Counted from the first letter of the stretch, positions 16,762 through 25,242 are shown. The stretch: 34,703 bases of DNA from Caryophanales bacterium UBA4855 (GCA_002399785.1 DHEH01000006.1:1369-36071), one strand, 5' to 3'. Numbers and translations: made by a program. Notes: generated from the letters alone by a model not told the origin.

Positions 16762-18897
16762 TTATTTTGTTTCTTTAGCCAATTTTATATTCATTTGCTT
16801 AGAATTTGTTTCATAATCAACAATATATAGCTTGTTTGGTTTTAGTTCTTCACTGATTATCATTCTAGCTAATCTAGTTTCTATTTCGTGTTGAATAAAT
16901 CTCTTTAAAGGTCTAGCCCCAAATTCTGGACTATAAGCTTCTTGAAGTACCCATTCATTAACGTTACTTGTAAAATCAACATTGTAATATTCATTGCTTA
17001 ATCTTGCTTTTAAATCATTAAGCATTTTAGTAACAATTTTATATTGAACATCTTTACTTAAATTATTGAAATACACAATTTCGTCGATTCTATTTAAAAA
17101 TTCAGGCTTAAAAGTTCTGTGCAAAATCTCATCTATTTGATCACTTTTTCCTTCAAGGATCTGTTCACTACCAACATTGCTTGTCATAATTATGACAGTA
17201 TTTTTAAAATCGCATAATCTACCTTGAGCATCGGTAAGTCTTCCGTCATCCATAACTTGAAGCAATAAATTAAGCACATCTGGAGCAGCTTTTTCGATTT
17301 CATCAAACAAAACAATGCTATATGGATTGTGTCTTACAGGTTCAGTTAATTGCCCACCTTCTTCATAACCAATATATCCAGGAGCAGCACCAATTAATCT
17401 AGAAACACTATATTTTTCCATATATTCACTCATATCAATTCTAATAATATGTGAATCACTATCAAACAATGCTTCAGCTAAAGATTTCGCAACTTCTGTC
17501 TTACCAACACCAGTAGGACCTAAAAACAAGAAAGATCCAATTGGTCTATTTGCATCATTTATTCCGGCTCTTTGTCTTAAAATTGCATCCGAAACAAGAT
17601 TAATAGCATTATCTTGTCCGATAACTCTTTTTTTCAACATTTCTCCTAAATGCAAAACTCTCTCTTTGTCACCTTTAGTAATTTTTGAAACTGGAATGTT
17701 AGTCATTTTAGCGACAATATTAGCGATATTATCTTCAGTAATAACATCGCTTAGCATTCTTTGTTTTCCTTCAATTTCTTCTAATTGATTAATTCTAGTT
17801 TTAATTTGTGGAATCTCTTTATATTGAATCTCACTCGCAGTCTTAAAATCGCCATTGTTGTATGCATTTTGAAGTTTAAAGTTTAGATCGTCTAATTTAC
17901 CTTTCAACTCCTTACTTTCGGTAATTTCAGCTTTTTCTTTATTCCATTCAGCTGTTAATTCATCTTTAGTTTTATTTAAATCAGATAAATCTTTTTCAAG
18001 TTTATTCAATCTAATTTTTGATTGCTCATCAATTTCTTGACTCAAAGCCATTCTTTCTATCTCTAATTGTCTTATTTTTCTTTCGCATTCATCCAATTCG
18101 CTAGGCATAGATTCTATTTCTACTCTTGTTTCAGCGCAAGCTTCATCAATTAAATCAATTGCTTTATCTGGCAAAAATCTATTAGGAATATACCTGACTG
18201 AATAATTTACAGCTGCAACTAAAGCATTATCAGTAATATGAACACCATGATGGCTTTCAAATCTGTCTTTTAAACCTCTCAATATCGATAAAGTATCTTC
18301 TTTACTTGGTTCAAGAACCATAACAGGTTGAAATCTTCTTTCAAGCGCTCTATCTTTTTCAATATATTCTTGATATTCCTTTAATGTTGTTGCGCCAATA
18401 CAATCAATATCTCCTCTTGCTAGCATTGGTTTTAACATATTGGAAGCGTCCATGGCTCCAGCACTTCTACCGGCACCAACAATAAGGTGAATTTCATCAA
18501 TAAACATTATAATATGATGATTACTCTCTTTAATTTTGTTTAAAACAGCTTTTAATCTTTCTTCAAATTCACCTTGGTATTTTGCTCCAGCTAACAAACT
18601 ACCCATATCTAATTCAAAAATTTCCTTACCTTTTAAAGATTGAGGAACATCATTTCCAACTATACGTTGGGCTAAGCCTTCTAATATTGCAGTTTTACCA
18701 ACTCCTGGTTCACCTAAAAGAATAACGTTATTCTTAGTTTTACGTTCCAAAATAGTAATAATTTTTCTTATTTCGTCATCTCTTCCAATGACTGGATCAA
18801 TTTTATTCTTTTTTACCTCATCAGTAATATTTCTACCAAATTTTTTTAAAATGTCTTGATCTTGACTATAATTTTCATATCCGTTTGTGTTATCCAT
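16762..18897 (-). CDS. clpB: ClpB-type disaggregase lacking the N-terminal domain
   Basis: An AAA+ unfoldase that rescues aggregated proteins with DnaK. The first ATPase has GEPGVGKTAI (Walker A) and MFIDEIH (Walker B). A coiled-coil M domain (about 270-390) rich in Glu/Lys/Leu follows, then the second ATPase with GPTGVGKTEVAKSLA and VLFDEIEKA, and a C-terminal domain with GARPLKRFIQHEIE. The 711 residues are about 150 short of ordinary ClpB because the Clp_N repeats are absent. The CIRCE element and promoter directly upstream show that this is the genuine start, not a truncation. This size is known from mycoplasmas. GGAGG lies 8 nt before the ATG. The gene is expected to be heat-inducible through HrcA. 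Confidence 0.95.
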   Translation of the reverse strand: MDNTNGYENYSQDQDILKKFGRNITDEVKKNKIDPVIGRDDEIRKIITILERKTKNNVILLGEPGVGKTAILEGLAQRIVGNDVPQSLKGKEIFELDMGSLLAGAKYQGEFEERLKAVLNKIKESNHHIIMFIDEIHLIVGAGRSAGAMDASNMLKPMLARGDIDCIGATTLKEYQEYIEKDRALERRFQPVMVLEPSKEDTLSILRGLKDRFESHHGVHITDNALVAAVNYSVRYIPNRFLPDKAIDLIDEACAETRVEIESMPSELDECERKIRQLEIERMALSQEIDEQSKIRLNKLEKDLSDLNKTKDELTAEWNKEKAEITESKELKGKLDDLNFKLQNAYNNGDFKTASEIQYKEIPQIKTRINQLEEIEGKQRMLSDVITEDNIANIVAKMTNIPVSKITKGDKERVLHLGEMLKKRVIGQDNAINLVSDAILRQRAGINDANRPIGSFLFLGPTGVGKTEVAKSLAEALFDSDSHIIRIDMSEYMEKYSVSRLIGAAPGYIGYEEGGQLTEPVRHNPYSIVLFDEIEKAAPDVLNLLLQVMDDGRLTDAQGRLCDFKNTVIIMTSNVGSEQILEGKSDQIDEILHRTFKPEFLNRIDEIVYFNNLSKDVQYKIVTKMLNDLKARLSNEYYNVDFTSNVNEWVLQEAYSPEFGARPLKRFIQHEIETRLARMIISEELKPNKLYIVDYETNSKQMNIKLAKETK

Positions 18898-18921
18898 AAA
18901 TAAATCCTCCGATTATAATTA

Positions 18922-18962
18922 ATTATATATCATAATTAGCACTTGTCAATATTGAGTGCTAA
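18922..18962 (-). promoter_or_regulatory. clpB promoter with CIRCE (HrcA) operator
   Basis: TTAGCACTT (18936-18944), nine spacer bases, GAGTGCTAA (18954-18962): the CIRCE consensus with one mismatch in the left arm. Minus-strand -35 TTGACA (18944-18949) lies inside the CIRCE, followed by a 16-bp spacer and -10 TATAAT (18922-18927). HrcA binding would cover the -35 directly. Confidence 0.93.
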
Positions 18963-19059
18963 ATATAATATTATTACGATAACATCGAATTAAAATGCAA
19001 AAATAAAATAAAAATGTCTTTATAGACCTTTAAAAATTTTTGTAAATTTATACAACTTA

Positions 19060-19893
19060 TTAGAAAGATACTATCAATCCACCTTCAAGCGCATAAAAAC
19101 TACATAATCCTCGATTATCTTCGACAATAACTTCGTCAAAATGGTATGTTTTAATTATTTCATCCTTAAGAATGTTCGCTGATTCTAAAGCTTTAGTATG
19201 AGAAATTATACATTTTCTACCTTTAGTTTCAGGACACATTATCCCAATGTTTAACACCAATCTTTTAAGAACACCCTTAAGCGTTCTAATTTTCTCTTTA
19301 ATATCAATTTGTCCATCTTTTCCATAACATAATGGTTTAATTTTTAAGGCTGTAGCAATAAAAGCAACAAATTTTGATATTCTTCCATTTTTAATAAAGT
19401 TATCAAACTTATCTAAAACAAATAACAGATTATTCTTATCTCTTTCATCTAAAAGTTTACTTTCCATGTCTTCAAAACCAACATTTTCATGGATAAAGCT
19501 CACTGCCTTATCAACCAAAATTTGCATAGCACCACAAACAAGTAACGAATCAATAACGATAACATTTTCAGGTTTATTAAACATCATTCTTGCAACGGAT
19601 GCGCTATTAAACGATCCGCTTAATTTACTAGAAATGGTAACAATAATGTAATAATCAGCTCCTTGCAATAAATCTAAAAATGCAGAAGGAGAAGGGCAAC
19701 TGCTTGTAGCCTTTTCTTTTGAGTTGTTTAATGCACTTAAAATCTCGTCACTTGTCGTATTTTCATCATCTAAATATTCTTTTCCGCCAATCATCATAGT
19801 TAAGGGAGCAATATCAAATCCGATATCTTTTTCATTCTTTAAATAATCTTTAGTTAAATTGCTCGAACTATCAGTAATAATCTTATACTTCAT
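19060..19893 (-). CDS. DegV family fatty-acid-binding protein
   Basis: DegV/FakB proteins hold a free fatty acid and present it to a kinase (FakA) for phospholipid synthesis. The 277-residue product starts YKIITDSSSNLT (conserved DSSSDL-like start), with PLTM.I.GKEY.D, a CPSPSAF motif (usually TSqPs) and ITISSKLSGSFNSA, all lipid/phosphate-site landmarks. RISKFVAFIATALKIKPL in the second half is the typical GRI-K-A----LLNIKPI block. GGAGG stands 5 nt before the ATG. It is divergent from the uridine kinase. No FakA is in the window, so specificity is unknown. A weak hairpin at 19016-19027 may terminate it. Confidence 0.92.
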   Translation of the reverse strand: MKYKIITDSSSNLTKDYLKNEKDIGFDIAPLTMMIGGKEYLDDENTTSDEILSALNNSKEKATSSCPSPSAFLDLLQGADYYIIVTISSKLSGSFNSASVARMMFNKPENVIVIDSLLVCGAMQILVDKAVSFIHENVGFEDMESKLLDERDKNNLLFVLDKFDNFIKNGRISKFVAFIATALKIKPLCYGKDGQIDIKEKIRTLKGVLKRLVLNIGIMCPETKGRKCIISHTKALESANILKDEIIKTYHFDEVIVEDNRGLCSFYALEGGLIVSF

Positions 19894-19986
19894 TTAATCC
19901 TCCATAACACTCAAAAAAATTATGAATGTTCAGTATATTATAAACGATTAATATATTTTTAAATGTTTTTTTCTCAATGAAAAAAA

Positions 19987-20005
19987 TTATCATGCATGAT
20001 AAGAT
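19987..20005 (+). promoter_or_regulatory. udk extended -10 within a 16-bp palindrome
   Basis: The half-site TTATCATG is followed by its exact complement CATGATAA (19987-20002). The extended -10 TGA-TAAGAT (19997-20005) overlaps its right half. Predicted transcription begins near 20012, leaving about 11 nt of leader before the uridine kinase ATG. The arrangement suggests a repressor site. Confidence 0.5.
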
Positions 20006-20022
20006 AAATAAGGGCAAAAAAT

Positions 20023-20646
20023 ATGTCAAAAATAATCTTAGTTGGTGGCGGAACAGCAAGCGGTAAAACTTACGTAATCAATCGTGTTGTTGAAATCATT
20101 GGAAAAGATAACGTTACTCATCTTAGCATTGACGATTATTATAAAGCTTTAAATGATTTATCGATGGAAGATAGAAAAAAGGTAAATTTTGATCATCCAA
20201 AAGCATTTGATTGGAAATTAATTAAGCAACAACTTACCGATTTAAAAAATGATAAACCAATAAATAAGCCAACATATGATTTTGTTGCTCACAATAGAAG
20301 TACAAAAGCTGAAATTGTCAAACCAAACAAAATAATTATTGTTGAGGGAATCATGGCCCTGGTCAATAAAGAAGTTAGAAACCTTGGAGATTTAAAAATA
20401 TTTATTAATGCGACTCGAGAAAGAAGACTTTTAAGAAGAATCGATCGTGACAAAATAGAAAGAGGTCGCACTTACGAGTCAATAGTCCATCAATACTTTG
20501 AATCTGTGCAACCAATGTATGAAGAAGTTATTGCACCATCAAGTTATTATGCCGATTTACTTGTGAACAACGACGGAATTGACAATAAATCAATCGAAGT
20601 CATAGCTAGTGTATTAAAAGCTATGCTCAATGGAGAAATAAAATAA
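20023..20646 (+). CDS. udk: Uridine kinase
   Basis: Phosphorylates uridine and cytidine in pyrimidine salvage. The 207 residues match the family length. The P-loop GGGTASGKT lies at residues 8-16, followed by LSIDDYYK (the Asp acts in catalysis), NFDHPKAFDW (the substrate-binding NFDHPdaFD block), PTYDFVAHNRS and the IIVEGIMAL Walker-B-like segment. RRIDRDKIERGRTYES is the lid with conserved Arg. An AAGGG lies about 9 nt before the ATG. It is transcribed alone on the plus strand, ends at a bidirectional terminator and converges with the regulator gene. Confidence 0.95.
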   Translation: MSKIILVGGGTASGKTYVINRVVEIIGKDNVTHLSIDDYYKALNDLSMEDRKKVNFDHPKAFDWKLIKQQLTDLKNDKPINKPTYDFVAHNRSTKAEIVKPNKIIIVEGIMALVNKEVRNLGDLKIFINATRERRLLRRIDRDKIERGRTYESIVHQYFESVQPMYEEVIAPSSYYADLLVNNDGIDNKSIEVIASVLKAMLNGEIK

Positions 20647-20670
20647 AAACAGAGCAAATGGCTCTGTTTT
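20646..20670. terminator. Bidirectional terminator between udk and the Xre-type regulator
   Basis: AAAACAGAGC (20646-20655), five-base loop, GCTCTGTTTT (20661-20670), with a T-rich stretch on the plus side and a shorter one on the minus side. It serves both convergent genes. Confidence 0.88.
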
Positions 20671-20674
20671 TATT

Positions 20675-21571
20675 TTAGTCATCAAATTTATCATCATCTA
20701 TATTTTTTTCAAAAGTATATGTTCTATTTGTACCATCAGCATAAATCTTTTTAAGTTTGCTATATCTTACATGCCTAATTAATTTATCAAGATTACTTGC
20801 AAAAATATAATAAATAGGAATAATTAAAAGCAAAGCCCACCGTGGATGCCGTCCATTAAATGAACCAGATGCACTACCCCACATTCCAATTAATAAATAA
20901 GCAGATATTGCTAGACCCCAAACACTGATTTTTGTAAATTGGCGATAATAAATTGCACGAATAATACTTGAAAAGGTATCAGTCAAAAATAAAATTGGCC
21001 AAAAGACCATCCAGGAATTTATATCCTTATATAAAAATCCTAACAATAAATAAGTGGTTAAAAGTAAGGCAAAAACGATTCCATCTATAATGCCACAAAT
21101 TGTTTCAACTGTTTGATTAGAACCAATCTTATATAAAACATGTGTCGTATTTCCGTCCTTAAAAGTGTCAAATCCAAACTTATGCTGATATTCATGTTTC
21201 TTAAAAAACTTGCCTTGTTCTCCACCAACAAAAACTCCTTCATTATTAATATCAACGCGATCTCCATTTTTAGATTTCACATGAATTCCATCTTTTCCAA
21301 TGCTTACACGATCATGATCGTCAACAAATTCACCATTCTCACTTTTTTTGTAGCAGTCTTCAACTGGTTTTTCTACGTTAATAAAATCATCAATTGTTAC
21401 ATTATACAATTTAGCCATTTGTTGAATATAATCAATACTTGGAGAAGACTCTCCACTCTCCCATTTTGATATTGATTGTCTACTAACGTTTAATTTTTCG
21501 CTCAAATCTTCTTGAGAATAATTAAATCTTTTTCTAAATGCAATCAATCTATTTGCTAACTCTATTGTCAT
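20675..21571 (-). CDS. Xre-family regulator with C-terminal membrane helices
   Basis: A 298-residue protein. Residues 5-65 form a helix-turn-helix of the Cro/C1 type (SQEDLSEKLNVSRQSISKWESG), with a short linker (IDDFIN) typical of Firmicutes Xre proteins. The middle (about 75-120) is a hydrophilic region with short repeated turns (GKDGIHVKSKNGDRVDINNEG) that resembles a beta-structured sensor segment. About four hydrophobic helices follow from residue 155 on, with a charged tail. Such membrane-tethered regulators often respond to envelope signals; the signal here is unknown. AAAGGAG precedes the ATG. The upstream inverted repeats suggest self-regulation. Confidence 0.8.
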   Translation of the reverse strand: MTIELANRLIAFRKRFNYSQEDLSEKLNVSRQSISKWESGESSPSIDYIQQMAKLYNVTIDDFINVEKPVEDCYKKSENGEFVDDHDRVSIGKDGIHVKSKNGDRVDINNEGVFVGGEQGKFFKKHEYQHKFGFDTFKDGNTTHVLYKIGSNQTVETICGIIDGIVFALLLTTYLLLGFLYKDINSWMVFWPILFLTDTFSSIIRAIYYRQFTKISVWGLAISAYLLIGMWGSASGSFNGRHPRWALLLIIPIYYIFASNLDKLIRHVRYSKLKKIYADGTNRTYTFEKNIDDDKFDD

Positions 21572-21617
21572 GTTTATTTCTCCTTTACGCCTTATAGTAT
21601 TGTCTTATGTTGAATTG

Positions 21618-21656
21618 CATAAAAGAAATTTATATTTCCTTTTATGTAAACTTTAC
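21618..21656. promoter_or_regulatory. Inverted repeats upstream of the regulator (candidate autoregulatory site)
   Basis: CATAAAAGAAAT (21618-21629) pairs with ATTTCCTTTTATG (21634-21646) apart from one bulged base. The next bases (TGTAAACTTTACTTTACAT, about 21645-21663) form a second, shorter repeat with GTAAA/TTTAC ends. Both lie 45-90 bp before the regulator gene and downstream of the small RNA terminator. Confidence 0.45.
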
Positions 21657-21698
21657 TTTACATTTTAATAATTATATGTTGTTTTTACAAGGAATTTT

Positions 21699-21812
21699 AA
21701 AAAGGCCCCTCAGTTTCGAGGAGCCCAACCAGGAATTCTTTCCTGGTTAAATAAGTTTAGGATCTTATTATACGATCCTTTGTTTAGTTCGAGATATTTA
21801 ATCTCTATTTCT
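21699..21812 (-). ncRNA. Candidate small RNA, ~114 nt, four hairpins
   Basis: On the minus strand a promoter with TTGTAA (21842-21847), exactly 17 bp, and TATATT (21819-21824) predicts a start near 21812. Four stems follow in order: GAGAT/ATCTC (21791-21805), AGGATC/GATCCT (21759-21764 with 21774-21779), AACCAGGAA/TTCCTGGTT (21727-21735 with 21740-21748), and GGCTCCTC/GAGGGGCC (21704-21711 with 21718-21725, one G-U pair). The last is followed by five T and acts as terminator. The stems are GC-richer than the surroundings and no ORF fits. I do not recognise it as SRP RNA, 6S, tmRNA, RNase P, T-box or a known riboswitch. It could instead be an attenuator or the 3' end of the HAD transcript. Confidence 0.6.
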
Positions 21813-21818
21813 ACTTTT

Positions 21819-21847
21819 AATATAAAATAATTATTTATAATTTACAA
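21819..21847 (-). promoter_or_regulatory. Promoter of the candidate small RNA
   Basis: -35 TTGTAA and -10 TATATT with a 17-bp spacer, located just past the stop codon of the HAD gene. The good match and exact spacing argue for a separate transcript, although AT-rich DNA gives such boxes by chance. Confidence 0.5.
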
Positions 21848-21853
21848 GTTCAA

Positions 21854-22648
21854 TTATTTTTCATTAATAATTGTTTCGACAGCATCTTTGAAATCGGTAA
21901 AAATATTTTTACTAACTTTTTTAGCAACATCCAAACCAAGACTATTACAATAACTATTACTTGTTAATGACAACATAGAAATGTCGTTCTCCGCATCTCC
22001 GAAAACATATAATGAATTAAGAGGTATTTCTTTTTTCTTAACATATTCTTTAAGAACATCGCCTTTAGAAACGTTGAGCGGTGAATAATCAATCCAAGAA
22101 TTGTTGGCATCGAATATTTCAACTTTACCTTTATATGTTTCGAAAGTTTCTTTGTACCACATAGCAAAAACTTCATCTTTCTTTGGTCTATAAATAGAAA
22201 ACTTAATTATAGGTTCCTTTACACCCTCTAACGCTTTAACAAACCTACAATTAGAATTGAACGAAATAAGAAATTCTTTCTCATCAATATTTGCTCGATT
22301 AATAAAATAAGCCATGTGAGCAGTGCATAATTCAATAACCAAACCGTCAAAAGAAGAATAATAATTAAAAAGTGATTTAACATCTTCTATTTCCATATAA
22401 TGAACAATTAAATCTTTATCATCTTCGACTATAAGCGAACCATTTTCGCATAAATAAATTATGTCTTTATTATTATTAAATAAAAACTTTAAATTTGCAT
22501 ATGTTCTGCCGCTAGCGACAATTATTTTATTACCAGAATTTAATATTTCATTAAAAGCGTCTATTGTTCGTGACGAAAAAGATCTCTCACCTGGCATGAG
22601 TGTTGTACCATCAACATCGCACACAAAATATTTAATTTTTTTATTCAT
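21854..22648 (-). CDS. HAD-superfamily phosphatase, Cof/YbiV type
   Basis: Cof-type HAD enzymes dephosphorylate sugar phosphates, FMN or other small phosphates. In the 264-residue product, FVCDVDGTTL (residues 8-17) holds the nucleophile and acid/base Asp. IIVASGRTYANL is motif II, the IIB cap domain spans the middle (about 85-185), and FGDAENDISML is motif IV with the Mg2+ Asp pair. A Lys of motif III is expected near SKGDVLKEYV. It follows the 303-residue membrane protein by 23 nt, possibly in one transcript, but GATAAT stands 5 nt before its ATG with no Shine-Dalgarno, so it may also be leaderless. Substrate cannot be told. Confidence 0.9.
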   Translation of the reverse strand: MNKKIKYFVCDVDGTTLMPGERSFSSRTIDAFNEILNSGNKIIVASGRTYANLKFLFNNNKDIIYLCENGSLIVEDDKDLIVHYMEIEDVKSLFNYYSSFDGLVIELCTAHMAYFINRANIDEKEFLISFNSNCRFVKALEGVKEPIIKFSIYRPKKDEVFAMWYKETFETYKGKVEIFDANNSWIDYSPLNVSKGDVLKEYVKKKEIPLNSLYVFGDAENDISMLSLTSNSYCNSLGLDVAKKVSKNIFTDFKDAVETIINEK

Positions 22649-22671
22649 CTTAAATTATCTATAAATACTAA

Positions 22672-23583
22672 TTAAAATTGTTCAGCAGGCTTATTAACAA
22701 TACCGTAATAACCAGTTAAGACAGCAGCACCTAAAGCGGTAAAACCAGTAACAATATTTCCATATCCATAAAATCTATTAGTAAAATTTGTGATAAATCC
22801 TTTTTTAAGAATATCAAGAGCAATAGGATAACCGCAGAAGAAAACAACACTAGAAGTGAAGTAAAAAACTGAAGCAAGAATAAATAAAACATAAATTGAA
22901 TAACTATTTTTCTTATATTCGTTAACAGCTAAAGCAGACAAAGTTAAAGCAATACCAACAATAACAAATAAAATAGCTACAATAATACCATTTGATTTAG
23001 CACTACCAGTTCCGTCGAAATCTACCATTCGAAATATTGGATAATATCCAGTAACACCATTAACTATTGGAAAAATATTGCTTATTAAAGCAACCAATCC
23101 ACACAATAAACTACCACCAATAAACTTAATCGTTTTTGAATCTAATCTTAAATTGACGATATGAAAGCAACCGTTAAAAATTAATAAACCACCAGATAAT
23201 AAACTTAATAAGGCTAAACAAATTACACCAAATCCAATTGAGCTATCATAAAAAGAAGGAATTAAAAATGCATAAACACAAAGAAAAACAATTTCGATAA
23301 TTCCTGTGAAAATTTGTACTTCAGCTTTAAATTTAAAATTTAGTTTTGAAACATTTGCTAAAATAATTTCAATAGCATTAACAACAAAACATAAAATTCC
23401 AATAACCAAAATAAAAGTAACTCTTCCATCTGATTTAGAATTGTAGTCTACCATTAATTTTCCTAAACTTGCATCCCCTGTAGCTCCAACACTTATCGCT
23501 GGTAATATAAACCCAAGTATTATTCCAGCAACCAGTAAGCATAGAGAAATAATATCTAATATTGATGTTAATTTCTTACTCAT
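22672..23583 (-). CDS. Multi-helix membrane protein of unknown function
   Basis: A 303-residue protein with about eight hydrophobic segments: an N-terminal helix after MSKKLTSILD, a loop with GATGDASLGK, then helices spaced through the chain and a short PAEQF tail. I do not recognise a family. AAGGAG lies 7 nt before the ATG. The small membrane protein at 23705-24196 lies upstream in the same direction, separated by a terminator, and looks loosely similar in style (four helices, small residues). The HAD gene follows 23 nt downstream. No catalytic or transport motif is visible. Confidence 0.7.
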   Translation of the reverse strand: MSKKLTSILDIISLCLLVAGIILGFILPAISVGATGDASLGKLMVDYNSKSDGRVTFILVIGILCFVVNAIEIILANVSKLNFKFKAEVQIFTGIIEIVFLCVYAFLIPSFYDSSIGFGVICLALLSLLSGGLLIFNGCFHIVNLRLDSKTIKFIGGSLLCGLVALISNIFPIVNGVTGYYPIFRMVDFDGTGSAKSNGIIVAILFVIVGIALTLSALAVNEYKKNSYSIYVLFILASVFYFTSSVVFFCGYPIALDILKKGFITNFTNRFYGYGNIVTGFTALGAAVLTGYYGIVNKPAEQF

Positions 23584-23654
23584 AAAAACACTCCTTTAAT
23601 CCAATCTAAAAAATTATAACTTAATAGAACATTTATTTAAACTCTTTTTTATAA

Positions 23655-23684
23655 ATAAAAAAGGCTCATTTTGCAATGAACCTT
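23655..23684 (-). terminator. Terminator after the four-helix membrane protein
   Basis: AAGGCTCATT (23661-23670) and AATGAACCTT (23675-23684) pair with one G-U wobble, with a 4-nt loop and six T on the minus strand. Confidence 0.9.
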
Positions 23685-23704
23685 ACTCAAAACACAAAAT
23701 TAAC

Positions 23705-24196
23705 TTATTTAATCTTTTTTAAATCAACTAAACCAGCTAAAAATGCCGTACCAGCAACTAAAATACCAATAATACCATTACAAATAGCACCTGTTCCTAA
23801 AGTAAGTGTACTTGCTCTATTTCCTAAGACAACAACGATAAAAAACATCAATATACCAGATATCAAGAAATTTAAAGAACCAATAAAAGCTGTAAAAGCA
23901 GCAACATTAGCCATTTTCTTTCTTAAAAATAAACTGATCGAACTTGAAATTGAGCAAAAAATGATACCTAAACATAAGCAAATTACAATAATAATAACTA
24001 ATGCTGAAAATCCTGCATATTCTTCCATCCCAACAAATTGAAATAATTCATAAAACGAAAGGTGAGACACACTTGTTCCGACAATTGGTAAAGTAATTGT
24101 TTGTGTAACGGCAGGCGCTAAAGCAATCAAAAACATAGCAATTCCAAAGATCATTGCTACTCCATTAATAAACATCCCTAAAAATTTTTTAATCAT
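23705..24196 (-). CDS. Small four-helix membrane protein of unknown function
   Basis: A 163-residue protein with four hydrophobic segments (about residues 8-30, 55-80, 90-120, 135-158) and few charged residues; one loop has GNRASTLTLGTGA. I do not recognise it. The start at 24196 is chosen because AGAGGT lies 6 nt upstream; the ATG at 24238 is not preceded by a ribosome site. It is expressed alone between two terminators. Confidence 0.65.
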   Translation of the reverse strand: MIKKFLGMFINGVAMIFGIAMFLIALAPAVTQTITLPIVGTSVSHLSFYELFQFVGMEEYAGFSALVIIIVICLCLGIIFCSISSSISLFLRKKMANVAAFTAFIGSLNFLISGILMFFIVVVLGNRASTLTLGTGAICNGIIGILVAGTAFLAGLVDLKKIK

Positions 24197-24248
24197 AATT
24201 ATACCTCTATAAAAATTAGATGACATTATAAACAACATTCAAAACATA

Positions 24249-24279
24249 AAAAAGAAAAGTGTGGTTAACTTTTCTTTTT
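24249..24279 (-). terminator. Terminator of the NfeD-SPFH operon
   Basis: AAAAAGAAAAGT (24249-24260) and ACTTTTCTTTTT (24268-24279), 12 bp perfect with a 7-nt loop, ending in T-rich sequence on the minus strand just past the SPFH stop. Confidence 0.85.
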
Positions 24280-24282
24280 AAT

Positions 24283-25227
24283 TTATTTCTTAGTTTCTTT
24301 AACGGCTTCAGCGATAGTTGAAGCAACTCCAACCATCCCTTGTAAATCGCTAGGAATAATTAATTTAGTTGCCTGTCCATTTGCAACTTTTTCAAGAGTT
24401 TCGTACGATTTAAGTTTTAAAACAGCCTCATCAATACCAACATTTTTAAGAACTTCAAGACCTTTTGCTTCAGCATCACGAATCATAATAATACCCCTAG
24501 CTTCAGCAGTTTTCACATCAATCATCGCTTGAGCTTCACCTTCAGCATTTCTTATTTTCATTTGCTTTTCAGCTTCTGCATTAAGAATTGCAGATTCTTT
24601 ATTACCTTCAGCAATTAAAATAGCACTTTGCTTTTTACCTTCAGCTAACAAAACTTGTTCTCTTTTTTCACGTTCAGCTCTCATTTGGCGTTCCATTGCA
24701 TCGCGAATATCTTTTGGTGGAAGAATATTTTTAACTTCAACCCTATTGACTTTGATACCCCATGCGTCAGTCGCTTCATCAAGAATTGATCTCATTTTCG
24801 CATTTATAATATCTCTACTTGTAAGAGTTTCATCTAAATCAAGTTCACCTATAATATTTCTTAATGTAGTTGCACTTAAATTTTCGATAGCACTAATTGG
24901 AGCGTTAACTCCATAAGTAAATAATTTTGGATCTGTTATTTGAAAGAAAACAACAGTATCGATTTGCATAGTAACATTATCTTTCGTAATAACTGGTTGT
25001 GGATCAAAATCTTTAACCTGCTCTTTCATTGATACAATTTGTGAAACTCTATCGAAAAACGGAAGCAACATATGAATACCTGGTTCCAAGATTCTATGAA
25101 ATTTTCCAACACGCTCAATAACGTATTTATCCGTTTGCTTAACAACACGTAAATTCGAAACAAAAACAATTAATAAAATAAGAATAACTACTCCTATTAC
25201 AACTAAAGCTATAGCCCATCCTTCCAT
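24283..25227 (-). CDS. SPFH/stomatin-like membrane scaffold protein (QmcA type)
   Basis: A 314-residue protein with an N-terminal membrane helix (about 5-25), then a prohibitin/SPFH domain: RVVKQTDKYVIERVGKFHRILEPGIHMLLPFFDRV is the conserved entry and REQVKDFDPQPVITKDNV follows. A long Ala/Glu-rich coiled coil (about 190-250; AEREKREQVLLAEGKKQSAIL) comes next. Such proteins oligomerise in the inner membrane and organise lipid domains and proteases. The NfeD gene directly upstream is the usual partner. AGAGGT sits close to the ATG. Confidence 0.95.
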   Translation of the reverse strand: MEGWAIALVVIGVVILILLIVFVSNLRVVKQTDKYVIERVGKFHRILEPGIHMLLPFFDRVSQIVSMKEQVKDFDPQPVITKDNVTMQIDTVVFFQITDPKLFTYGVNAPISAIENLSATTLRNIIGELDLDETLTSRDIINAKMRSILDEATDAWGIKVNRVEVKNILPPKDIRDAMERQMRAEREKREQVLLAEGKKQSAILIAEGNKESAILNAEAEKQMKIRNAEGEAQAMIDVKTAEARGIIMIRDAEAKGLEVLKNVGIDEAVLKLKSYETLEKVANGQATKLIIPSDLQGMVGVASTIAEAVKETKK

Positions 25228-25242
25228 GATTTTTACCTCTTT

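Noticed and set aside
19016..19027. Strong terminator after degV
   Set aside because: The stem is only 4 bp (GTCT/AGAC); I mention it in the degV entry but do not list it as a terminator.
21699..21812. Candidate RNA as a tracrRNA or SRP RNA
   Set aside because: No CRISPR repeat or Cas gene is in the window and no anti-repeat is visible; the conserved SRP core motifs (such as the GGAA tetraloop with its AGCA partner) are not present.
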